From JAAYYY01 sp032260445 (GTDB taxonomy: Bacteria; Chloroflexota; Anaerolineae; Promineifilales; Promineifilaceae): a DNA stretch of 10,373 bases. The position numbers and the translations under genes were made by a program. A model generated the notes under the pieces. The model was not told where the DNA came from, did no database searches, and saw nothing but the letters and a program-made list of their open reading frames with translations. This document shows positions 1 to 6,438 of the stretch, piece after piece. The stretch lies in assembly GCA_032260445.1 (NCBI GenBank), contig JAVVFG010000119.1, forward strand, positions 1 through 10,373. Direction: 5' to 3'. Within the stretch, counting starts at the first letter, position 1. The number at the start of each line of letters is the position of its first letter.

Positions 1-612
1 GGTATCGTGGCCACGCTCATACTCGGTGTGGAAGCGGGCGATGGGCGTTGCCGCAAGCTCTTCCTCGGCGCCATAGGAGGGGGCGGCTGCCGCCGGGGCC
101 ATCTCCAGACCGTAGTCGCTGTCGGTAGCCAGTGGTCGCGGCGCACGGCGCATCACCATGAGGATAGCGTAGAGGATGGCGGCAAAGACCAGGACAAGGA
201 CGACGACCAGGAGCAAGCTGCCCAGCCCACCACCTTCCTCGACGGGTTCGGCGGGCGCGGCGGCGACAGCGGCACAGCCCTGGGTGTCGACCGCAGTAGC
301 GAGCAGCTCTAGCTGTTGCGACGTAACCGGGTCGATGTTGCGCCGTGTGGCGGCGAGATCACAGATGGCGGCGGGCGCTTCTTCCCAGCCGGCCAGGGCG
401 CCGCGGGCAAAGGCAGGATCGTTGGTCGCCGCATAGGTGCGGGCCAGCGATGTGAGATAGTAATCCTGGTAAGTACCGAGCAGATCCTGCGGCCCTGCGC
501 CCGTGTACTCTACCGGCGTTAGCCCCCAGCCGAAAACAAACAGGCCGATGGAGAACCCGACAATAAAGGCGATCACGCCGATGAGCACGGGCTGCCTTTG
601 CATTGATTCCAT
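1..612 (-). CDS. Two-TM membrane protein of unknown function (C-terminus cut off by window edge)
   Basis: I do not recognise the family. Translating the minus strand from ATG at 612 gives 204 residues that run off position 1 without a stop. Residues about 9-31 form a hydrophobic segment (VLIGVIAFIVGFSIGLFVFG), likely a signal anchor. Residues 32-129 form a probably extracytoplasmic region with helices around 'YQDYYLTSLARTYAATND' and two cysteines (C84, C113) that could pair. Residues 130-154 are a second, very hydrophobic TM segment (Leu/Val-rich) followed by RR, which suggests a cytoplasmic C-terminus. After it comes an Ala/Pro-rich linker, then 'ARFHTEYERGHDT' at the cut. The start at 612 is preferred over the in-frame ATG at 603 because a GGTAGGTGA Shine-Dalgarno-like stretch lies just upstream of 612. 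It is divergent from argF, with which it shares the intergenic region. The missing C-terminal part may hold a recognisable domain. The reading frame is well supported; the function is unknown. Confidence 0.72.
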   Translation of the reverse strand, partial: MESMQRQPVLIGVIAFIVGFSIGLFVFGWGLTPVEYTGAGPQDLLGTYQDYYLTSLARTYAATNDPAFARGALAGWEEAPAAICDLAATRRNIDPVTSQQLELLATAVDTQGCAAVAAAPAEPVEEGGGLGSLLLVVVLVLVFAAILYAILMVMRRAPRPLATDSDYGLEMAPAAAAPSYGAEEELAATPIARFHTEYERGHDT

Positions 613-689
613 TGGTCACCTACCTTTGCTGTCTTGTCCCGATCCTGAACTACTTCCTAGCTTGTTCGGTGACCCCCCCTTAATGGCAG

Positions 690-706
690 TATCTTACCAT
701 AAGATA
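690..706. promoter_or_regulatory. Perfect inverted repeat, candidate operator (TATCTTA-CCA-TAAGATA)
   Basis: A 17-bp perfect palindrome has 7-bp arms around a 3-bp centre and lies in an AT-rich island of otherwise GC-rich DNA. On the minus strand it contains TAAGAT (696-691), which can serve as the -10 box of the leftward gene. A dimeric repressor bound here would block that promoter. The sequence shows the repeat. That it is an operator, and what binds it, is inference; no regulator gene is in the window. Confidence 0.5.
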
Positions 707-718
707 AAGGCCAGGCAA
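691..718 (-). promoter_or_regulatory. Candidate promoter for the leftward membrane-protein gene
   Basis: Reading the minus strand, TTGCCT (718-713) is a 4/6 match to a -35 box. It is followed after 16 nt by TAAGAT (696-691), a 4/6 match to -10, preceded by TGG as an extended -10 element. Transcription would start near 684 and give a leader of about 70 nt before the ATG at 612. The -10 box sits inside the 690-706 inverted repeat. This is a motif match only. Confidence 0.4.
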
Positions 719-798
719 ACATAATTCTAATGCGATGGCAGGAGGTCTGCAATCCACCGACGGTCCCAACGGCCTATTTTCGGTTTGCCCGTGTGCTA

Positions 799-807
799 TG
801 GTATACT
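799..807 (+). promoter_or_regulatory. Extended -10 promoter upstream of argF
   Basis: TGGTATACT fits the extended -10 pattern TGnTATAAT, with 5/6 matches in the hexamer. No good -35 box stands at 16-18 nt, as is usual for extended -10 promoters. The start site would be near 813-815, leaving a leader of about 60 nt before argF. It is the only strong plus-strand promoter-like sequence I see in the gap. Confidence 0.45.
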
Positions 808-827
808 TCCGACTAGCCGACGCCTGG

Positions 828-846
828 GGTGCAGGAGGCATGCACC
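828..846 (+). other. Small hairpin in the argF leader with AGGAGG in its loop
   Basis: GGTGC (828-832) can pair with GCACC (842-846) to form a 5-bp stem. The 9-nt loop AGGAGGCAT contains a perfect Shine-Dalgarno core at 833-838. That core is only 1 nt from an ATG at 840 and 35 nt from the argF ATG at 874, so it is not placed as a normal argF ribosome binding site. The pairing is visible in sequence; any regulatory role is inference. Confidence 0.3.
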
Positions 847-873
847 GACAATGAAGCACAGTGAGCACAGGAC

Positions 874-1791
874 ATGGAACACTTTATCTCTCTTGCCGAA
901 CGAACCCCTGAACAGATTGAAGAGCTACTCAATCTAGCATTACGGCTAAAGGACGAATGGCGCAACGGCGGCAATGAGCCGGTTCTTGCCGGAAAGAGCC
1001 TGGCGCTGGTCTTCATGAAGCCGTCGTTGCGGACGCGAGTTTCTTTTGAGATGGCAATGGTGCAGCTTGGGGGCTACGCGTTTTACCTGTCGCCGAACGA
1101 GATAAAGCTGGGCAGCCGCGAGAGCGTGCCGGATGTGGCCCGCGTTCTCTCGAGCTACGTCGACTGTATTATGGCCCGCGTCTTCGAGCACGAGCACATC
1201 CTGCAGCTTGCGGCGTACAGCTCGGCGCCGATCATCAACGGCCTGTCGGACTACAACCATCCGGCGCAGGGGCTGGCGGATCTCTTCACGATTCTGGAGG
1301 CGAAGGGTGAGCTCGCAGGGCTCAAGGTGGCCTATGTTGGCGATGGCAACAATGTGGCGCGCTCGCTCCTGTTTGGGGCGATGAAGACGGGGATGGATTT
1401 TGCGATCGCCTCGCCGGAGGGTTACACCTTGAGCGTAGACGATAGGGAGCAGGCGCTGGCGATGCGCGTTTCGCCGGAGCAGACGGTAACGATGCTGAGC
1501 GATCCTGTTGAGGCGGTCAGTGGGGCGGACGTGATCTATACGGATGTATGGACGAGCATGGGGCAGGAAGCGGAAACGGCACGGCGCCTGCAGGTGTTCC
1601 CGCCTTACCAGGTCAACCGGGAACTGGTGGAGCGGGCCAAAGAGGCTTGCATTGTGATGCACTGTCTGCCGGCGCATCGTGGCGAGGAGATCACCGACGA
1701 AGTTGCGGATGGGCCGCATTCGGTCCTCTTTACACAAGCAGAGAACCGCATGCACGCGCAGAAGGCGATTCTGGTGAAGCTGCTAACCTAA
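874..1791 (+). CDS. argF: Ornithine carbamoyltransferase, anabolic type
   Basis: It catalyses carbamoyl phosphate + L-ornithine -> L-citrulline + phosphate, the sixth step of arginine biosynthesis, in the cytoplasm. The protein has 305 residues, the usual family length, and is complete. Visible motifs: the carbamoyl-phosphate loop KPSLRTRVSF (residues 49-58; the S-x-R-T-R motif carries Leu where many have Thr), HPAQ (129-132), the Rossmann-type 'VAYVGDGNNVARS' segment starting at 152, the ornithine-binding DVWTSMG loop (224-230, SMG diagnostic of OTCase over aspartate carbamoyltransferase), and HCLPAHRGEEI (263-273) with the catalytic Cys. ATG 874 is the first possible start, since an in-frame TGA lies at 862-864. 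Its Shine-Dalgarno is weak (AGGA only 1 nt from the ATG), which is unusual beside the strong AGGAGG 35 nt upstream. No other arginine-pathway gene is in the window. The TPR gene follows 50 nt downstream in the same direction. Confidence 0.96.
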   Translation: MEHFISLAERTPEQIEELLNLALRLKDEWRNGGNEPVLAGKSLALVFMKPSLRTRVSFEMAMVQLGGYAFYLSPNEIKLGSRESVPDVARVLSSYVDCIMARVFEHEHILQLAAYSSAPIINGLSDYNHPAQGLADLFTILEAKGELAGLKVAYVGDGNNVARSLLFGAMKTGMDFAIASPEGYTLSVDDREQALAMRVSPEQTVTMLSDPVEAVSGADVIYTDVWTSMGQEAETARRLQVFPPYQVNRELVERAKEACIVMHCLPAHRGEEITDEVADGPHSVLFTQAENRMHAQKAILVKLLT

Positions 1792-1829
1792 GATGCGCCC
1801 GGCCGTTCTGTGGTTGTGGCGGTGATGAT

Positions 1830-1835
1830 GGAGGG
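1830..1835 (+). promoter_or_regulatory. Ribosome binding site deciding the GTG start of the TPR gene
   Basis: GGAGGG lies 6 nt upstream of GTG 1842. Nearby ATGs at 1825 and 1828 are out of frame and at or upstream of this site, so the GTG is the start. Confidence 0.75.
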
Positions 1836-1841
1836 TAGTAC

Positions 1842-4109
1842 GTGGCAGGAGACCGCGCTCGCTACGACGAGGCGCTAAGCAGGGGACATTCCTATAGCTG
1901 GGACCAGCGCTGGGAAGAGGCAATCGAGCAGTTCAAGGTTGCCGTTGCCGAGTTTAGCGAAGAGCCGGCGCCATTTGCGGGGCTGGGCATGGCGTATCTG
2001 GAGCTGGACGAGCTGGAGCAGGCCCTCGAGAACTACAAACTGGCGGCGCGCCATTCGCGCGGTGACGTCATCTATCTGCGGCAAGTGGCCCAGGTACAGG
2101 AGCGGCTGTCGCAGGAGGCATCTGCCGGGCAGACGTACATGGCGATTGGCGAGATCCAGCTACGGCGCGGGGCGGTAGACGACGCTGCCGAAAACTGGAA
2201 CCGCGCTATCCAACTGGCGCCGAACCTGCTGGGGGCGCACCAACGGCTGGCGCGCTATTACACAGAGCAGGGCCAAGTGCGGCCGGCGATTCGCGCTTAT
2301 CTGGCAGTGGCGCGCCTTTATCAGGCGACTGGCGACGAGGAACGCGCGCTGCGCACCTGCCGGGCGGCGCTGAATCTTGACCCGCGCAACCCCGATCTGC
2401 TGACGGCGATCGAAATGATCCAACATGGGGAGCAGATCTTTGCGCCGGCCGAGATGGCGCCGATCCCTTCGCTGGATAGCGATCTGCAGGATGCCATGGC
2501 GGGAGCAGCGGGCCCCGGACAGGACGGGGCGGGCATTGCCGGAGAAGCAAGCCCGGTGCAAAACGCGCAGCGGATGGCGCTGGAACAGCTTGCGGAGGAG
2601 CTATTTGAAGAGGAGGTCGGGGATGCGCTGGCGGGCCTGGCCAAGAGTGAGCGCGATGCCCTGATCAGCAAGGCACTGGACCTGCAGACGCGCGGCCTGA
2701 CGAACGAGGCGATCAATTATTACGAGCGTGCGGTGGAGGCCGGGGTGAGCGGGGCTGCGGCCCATTTCAACCTGGGGCTGCTCTACCAGAGCAAGATGCG
2801 CTTTGAAGACGCGATTCGCGAGCTGCATAGTTCGGTTAAGGAGCCAGAGTATCGCCTCGGCAGTCATTTTGCCCTCGGCGAATGTTACCGGGCGCGCGGG
2901 CAGATCGACAAGGCGGTGGAGCACTTCATCACCGTTCTCAAGATTGTCGATCTGGGGACTGTGCAGCACGAACAGGCTGACCGGCTGATCGAGCTGTATG
3001 AGAACCTCGCCGACAGCCTGTTGCGGCGCGGCGAGCCGGAACGAGCCAGTACCTTTGCCAATGCACTGGTGGAGTTTCTGAGCCATAAGGGTTGGGAGGA
3101 CAAGGTGAAGGCGGCACGGAACCGGCTTAATGCCGTGTCTGGCGGGCGGATGATGATCCTGGGCGATATTCTCACGGCCGGGTCGGCACAGGTGCTGGAA
3201 TCACTGTATCTGAGCCAGGAATATGCGCGGCGCGATATGCTCGGCACGGCGATAGAGGAGGTGTACCGGGCGATCGCGTTGTCTCCAGATTATCTGCCTT
3301 CACATATCCAACTCGGCGAACTGCTTGCGAAGCAGGAGCGCAGTGAAGCAGCCGCTGCCAAGCTGACCGTCGTAGGAGATACGTTCCGCATTCGTGGCGA
3401 TATGAGCAGCGCCTTAAATATGTACGAACGGGTCGTGGAGATCGCGCCGCTTGACCTCACCATCCGTGCCCGCCTGGTGGAACTATTCAAGCAACAGGGC
3501 CAGATTGACCGCTCCCTGGAGCACTATCTGGCATTGGGAGAGTCATACTACCAGCTCGCGCAGGTGGACAAGGCACGGGAGATCTACCAGGAGTCGCTGA
3601 AGCTGGCGCCGCGTGGCTCGGCAGAGCGGCACTGGCGCGCGCAATTGCTGCGCCGTCTGGTGGACATCGACATGCAGCGCTTTGACTGGACGCGGGCGCT
3701 GGTCGCCTATCGCGATCTGCGGCAGGAGGAGCCGAACGACGAACGGACGGCGATTACGCTGATCGATTTGTATTACCGGGTGGGGCAGCCTGCGCTGGCT
3801 CTGCGCGAGCTAGATCAGTATTTGAAGCAGCTTGTCGCAGCGCGGCGCGGTGCGAAGGTGGTTGGCATTCTGGAGGACATGGCGCAACGGCACCCGGCGG
3901 AGCCCGGTCTGGTGTACCGGTTGGTGCGCCTCTATCTGTCGCAGAACCGCCGCAAGGAAGCGATGGACCGACTCGACGCACTAGGCGAAGCGCAGCTGGA
4001 GGCGGGGGAGACGAAGAAGGCGATTGCGACGATCGAGCAGATCATCAAACTGGGGCCACCGAACCTGCTGAGTTACCAACAACTCCTGAAGCAATTGCAC
4101 GAATCATAG
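1842..4109 (+). CDS. Large cytoplasmic tetratricopeptide-repeat protein
   Basis: A 755-residue protein made almost wholly of TPR-like helical hairpins, a scaffold for protein-protein contacts. It has no signal peptide or membrane segment, so it is likely cytoplasmic. Repeats are recognisable at about residues 9-42 ('WEEAIEQFKVAVAEF'), 43-76 ('ELEQALENYKLAAR'), 97-130 ('AVDDAAENWNRAIQLAPN'), 132-190, 275-300 ('LTNEAINYYERAVEAG'), 306-370, 463-485 ('GTAIEEVYRAIALSPDY'), 515-540 ('MSSALNMYERVVEIAP'), 553-592 ('DKAREIYQESLKLAP') and 605-740. A low-complexity Ala/Gly/Pro-rich linker at about 197-245, then an acidic helix ('EQLAEELFEEEVG'), split it into an N-terminal block of about 190 residues and a C-terminal block of about 500. 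No catalytic domain is visible. The GTG start is fixed by a good Shine-Dalgarno. It lies 50 nt after argF and 134 nt before cdaA, so co-transcription with argF is possible. The specific function is unknown. Confidence 0.9.
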   Translation: MAGDRARYDEALSRGHSYSWDQRWEEAIEQFKVAVAEFSEEPAPFAGLGMAYLELDELEQALENYKLAARHSRGDVIYLRQVAQVQERLSQEASAGQTYMAIGEIQLRRGAVDDAAENWNRAIQLAPNLLGAHQRLARYYTEQGQVRPAIRAYLAVARLYQATGDEERALRTCRAALNLDPRNPDLLTAIEMIQHGEQIFAPAEMAPIPSLDSDLQDAMAGAAGPGQDGAGIAGEASPVQNAQRMALEQLAEELFEEEVGDALAGLAKSERDALISKALDLQTRGLTNEAINYYERAVEAGVSGAAAHFNLGLLYQSKMRFEDAIRELHSSVKEPEYRLGSHFALGECYRARGQIDKAVEHFITVLKIVDLGTVQHEQADRLIELYENLADSLLRRGEPERASTFANALVEFLSHKGWEDKVKAARNRLNAVSGGRMMILGDILTAGSAQVLESLYLSQEYARRDMLGTAIEEVYRAIALSPDYLPSHIQLGELLAKQERSEAAAAKLTVVGDTFRIRGDMSSALNMYERVVEIAPLDLTIRARLVELFKQQGQIDRSLEHYLALGESYYQLAQVDKAREIYQESLKLAPRGSAERHWRAQLLRRLVDIDMQRFDWTRALVAYRDLRQEEPNDERTAITLIDLYYRVGQPALALRELDQYLKQLVAARRGAKVVGILEDMAQRHPAEPGLVYRLVRLYLSQNRRKEAMDRLDALGEAQLEAGETKKAIATIEQIIKLGPPNLLSYQQLLKQLHES

Positions 4110-4116
4110 GCGGGCG

Positions 4117-4137
4117 GGCGGCGATCTTTTCGTCGCT
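4117..4137 (+). terminator. Hairpin just downstream of the TPR gene, possible weak terminator
   Basis: GGCGGCGA (4117-4124) can pair with TCGTCGCT (4130-4137) around a TCTTT loop. This gives 8 bp with two G-U pairs. No T-tract follows, so it is not a classic intrinsic terminator. Its place, 7 nt after the TPR stop and upstream of a promoter-like sequence, fits a transcript boundary. Confidence 0.3.
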
Positions 4138-4199
4138 GCGCCGATCATTAAGCTCACAGGTATGCAGGGTGCGAGACCGTGCGTATCTGTGACAATCGG

Positions 4200-4208
4200 T
4201 GTTATAAC
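4200..4208 (+). promoter_or_regulatory. Extended -10 promoter upstream of cdaA
   Basis: TGTTATAAC matches TGn plus a 5/6 -10 hexamer (TATAAC). The expected start near 4214-4216 leaves a leader of about 30 nt before ATG 4244. A GTGACA at 4189-4194 resembles a -35 box but is only 8 nt from the -10, too close to act as its partner. The gap 4110-4243 is also less GC-rich around this site than the flanking genes. Confidence 0.45.
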
Positions 4209-4243
4209 TAACAGAAGGCTTACAAACAGGATCCCACCTAGCT

Positions 4244-5047
4244 ATGGGGTTATCACTCGACTATTATCTCGAGCGCCTCTCGTGGCCGGACGTCGTCGAC
4301 GTTCTCCTCGTTGCGCTCATCATCTATGGCTTGCTCGTCCTGATCCGCGGCACCCGCGCCGTATCGCTGCTGCGCGGCTTGCTGGTGCTGGCGCTCTTTT
4401 TTCTGGGCCTGTCGCTGCTCATCGACCTGGTGGCGTTCACCTGGCTGGTGCGTAATATCCTGCCGGCGCTGCTCGTCGCCATTCCGGTGATTTTCCAGCC
4501 GGAGTTGCGGCGCGCGCTGGAACAGCTAGGGCGCACGGGCCGGGTGGTGCGTCTCTTCCGGCGCAGCCGGGAGAACCGCGCCGTAACGGCGGTTGCGCGC
4601 GCCTGTTTGCGGCTTTCGCAGCGGCGCCACGGCGCGCTGATCGTCTTCGAGCAGGAGACGGGCCTGCAGGAGTACATTGACACCGGTATTTTGTTGAACG
4701 CGGAGCCGTCGCCAGAGCTATTGCTGACCATTTTTAATAAGCACACAGAGCTGCATGACGGCGCAGTGATTGTGCGCGGCGAGCGGGTGGTGGCTGCCGC
4801 CGCGGTGATGCCGTTATCAACGAGCAGCCTATCCGACCGGCAGATGGGGCTGCGCCATCGCGCGGGTCTGGGGATCAGCGAGGTCAGCGACGCCATTGCT
4901 GTCGTTGTCTCGGAGGAAACGGGGCAGATTGCGATTGCCCACAACGGCCGAATTCTGCGGCGGCAGGATCCGGGCCGGCTCGATGCTATTCTGTCGGCAT
5001 TTTTGCAGAACCCGGCCGATATTGCTGTGCGGCAGAGGGGGGTATAG
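4244..5047 (+). CDS. cdaA: Diadenylate cyclase (c-di-AMP synthase), membrane-anchored CdaA type
   Basis: It condenses two ATP to cyclic di-AMP, a second messenger controlling potassium and osmolyte transport and cell-wall homeostasis in many bacteria. At 267 residues it is close to the usual CdaA length. Three N-terminal TM segments lie at about residues 17-35, 41-61 and 67-84, followed by the DAC (DisA_N) domain from about 90 to 250. The catalytic motifs are intact: DGA at 172-174 ('ELHDGAVIV') and RHR at 204-206 ('MGLRHRAGLGISE'), with Gly where many have Ala after RHRA. The ATG start gives the typical CdaA N-terminus ('LERLSWPDVVDVLLVALIIY'), though its Shine-Dalgarno is weak (AGGA 12 nt upstream). 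Its stop lies 2 nt before the GTG of the next gene, the CdaR regulator, the classic cdaA-cdaR pairing. Alternative Shine-Dalgarno-less or leader-dependent initiation cannot be judged here. Confidence 0.95.
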   Translation: MGLSLDYYLERLSWPDVVDVLLVALIIYGLLVLIRGTRAVSLLRGLLVLALFFLGLSLLIDLVAFTWLVRNILPALLVAIPVIFQPELRRALEQLGRTGRVVRLFRRSRENRAVTAVARACLRLSQRRHGALIVFEQETGLQEYIDTGILLNAEPSPELLLTIFNKHTELHDGAVIVRGERVVAAAAVMPLSTSSLSDRQMGLRHRAGLGISEVSDAIAVVVSEETGQIAIAHNGRILRRQDPGRLDAILSAFLQNPADIAVRQRGV

Positions 5048-5049
5048 AG

Positions 5050-6438
5050 GTGCTGCGCCTGCTCAAGTCGTTTGCGGCGAACTTCGTCTCCTTGCTGTTG
5101 TCGCTCGTCCTCGCCGTGTTCATCTGGGGGATCGCCGTCCGTGACAGCGATCCGGACGATAACATGCAGCTCGATCTGCCGGTGCAGGTCATCGGGCGCC
5201 CGGCAGAACATGCGGTGACCGGGATTCCAGATACGGTGGAGCTTGGTGTGCAGGGACCGGCGTCGGTGGTCAACCAGCTTGACCGCGATGATTTTGTGGC
5301 CGAGCTGGATCTGACCGACGTCCGGCCGGGGGAGTCGACGCTGCCGATCACGGTACGTTTCCAAGAGGAAACGCTGGAACTTGTGTGGCAGGTGCCGCAG
5401 CAAGTGTCGCTTCAGGTGGAACGGATCGTAACGAAGGAGGTGCCGGTGCGGCTGGAGCTGGAAGGCGGCGTGGCGCGTGGCTACGTGGTCGGCGAACCGT
5501 TCCTCGATCCAGCGACGATCGAGGTAACGGGGGTCAGCTCGCGGGTGGAAGCGCTCGCCGAGGCGCGCGTCACGGTGTTTATGGATAACCCGCAACAAGA
5601 CATGGTGGTGACGCGGCGCCCGATTTTTTACGACCAGCAAGGGAATATCGCCAGTGTCAATGCGCTCAACGTGGGTGCAGAAGAGGTAGTAATTACGGTG
5701 CCGGTCGACCAGCTAGCAGGCTTTACAGCCAAGCCGATCATCGTGAACTGGCAGGGTGAGGTGGCGCAAGGTTACCGGCTGGTCGACGTTCGCGTCGAAC
5801 CGGACAGTGTGCTACTAACGGGCAGCCCGGCGCAACTGGACCGCTTTACGCGCGTGCAGACGGAGCCGATCGACATTTCGGGGCTGCGCGAGTCGCGGAC
5901 GATGCAGGTTAGCCTCGATCTCCCCCCTGGTATCGAGCTGGATGAGGTCCAGCCGGTCTACGTGGAAATCGAGATCGAGCCGATCCTGACCAGCTCGGTC
6001 ATCCGCAAGACGCCAGAGATCCGGGCGCTGGAAGAAGGGCTGACGTTGACGCTGGACGCGGATGAGGTACGGGTGTTTGTCTACGGGCCTCTGGACAAGC
6101 TCGATTCCCTGAGCGAAGAGGATGTGCGCGTGACGCTGGACCTCTTCGGCTTAGGCATAGGCCAGCATAGTGTTGAGCCAGACGCGGACGTCTTTGTTGC
6201 CGACGTCGAAGTGCGGTCGATCCAGCCGCCGCTACTCACGGTCAACCTGACGCGGACGCTGACGGAGACGGAGACGCTAACTGGCACGAACGGGACGCCC
6301 GTACCGACGGCAACGCCGCGTTCCTCGCGCAGCGGTGGCGGCGCGGGCCTATCGCTTCTCCTGGCGTTTCTGGGGATGCCTGCTGTCATCATCCCCGCCA
6401 GCGTTCTGACCTGGCGGCGAGAAAGAAGCAAAGCATGA
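5050..6438 (+). CDS. cdaR: YbbR-domain protein, CdaR-type regulator of diadenylate cyclase
   Basis: CdaR proteins bind CdaA through the membrane and modulate c-di-AMP synthesis. This one has 462 residues. An N-terminal signal anchor (about 9-30, 'SLLLSLVLAVFIWGIAV') precedes four YbbR-like beta repeats at roughly 41-123, 126-219, 223-312 and 315-400, with recurring 'VPVRLELEG', 'GYVVGEP..DPATIEVTG' and 'GYRLVDVRVEPDSVLLTG' patterns. Unusually for the family, the repeats are followed by a linker with Thr at alternating positions (T401-T413), a 'GTPVPTATP' stretch, and a second hydrophobic segment at about 433-455 ending in RRERSKA, so the C-terminus also seems anchored. The GTG start at 5050 lies 2 nt after the cdaA stop, with a purine-rich GAGGGGGG site inside the end of cdaA. 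Its TGA overlaps the ATG of der by 4 nt (ATGA). Canonical operons continue into glmM; here der follows. Confidence 0.9.
   Translation: MLRLLKSFAANFVSLLLSLVLAVFIWGIAVRDSDPDDNMQLDLPVQVIGRPAEHAVTGIPDTVELGVQGPASVVNQLDRDDFVAELDLTDVRPGESTLPITVRFQEETLELVWQVPQQVSLQVERIVTKEVPVRLELEGGVARGYVVGEPFLDPATIEVTGVSSRVEALAEARVTVFMDNPQQDMVVTRRPIFYDQQGNIASVNALNVGAEEVVITVPVDQLAGFTAKPIIVNWQGEVAQGYRLVDVRVEPDSVLLTGSPAQLDRFTRVQTEPIDISGLRESRTMQVSLDLPPGIELDEVQPVYVEIEIEPILTSSVIRKTPEIRALEEGLTLTLDADEVRVFVYGPLDKLDSLSEEDVRVTLDLFGLGIGQHSVEPDADVFVADVEVRSIQPPLLTVNLTRTLTETETLTGTNGTPVPTATPRSSRSGGGAGLSLLLAFLGMPAVIIPASVLTWRRERSKA

Noticed and set aside
946..1755. 269-codon minus-strand frame opposite argF
   Set aside because: It mirrors argF codon structure and gives an Arg/His-rich product with no motif; argF itself is certain.
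4140..4243. Possible c-di-AMP (ydaO-type) riboswitch before cdaA
   Set aside because: The gap of about 134 nt has no recognisable conserved riboswitch core, and the predicted transcript leader is only about 30 nt.
4324..5640. 438-codon open frame on the minus strand across cdaA and cdaR
   Set aside because: It is antisense to two clearly functional genes, its translation is rich in Arg/His/Ser without any domain, and it has no Shine-Dalgarno. Long antisense frames are common in GC-rich DNA.
6240..6300. Apparent hexamer-like repeat (acg-gag units) near the end of cdaR
   Set aside because: It is too short and irregular to be a DNA tandem repeat; it reflects the alternating-Thr protein linker, reported there.
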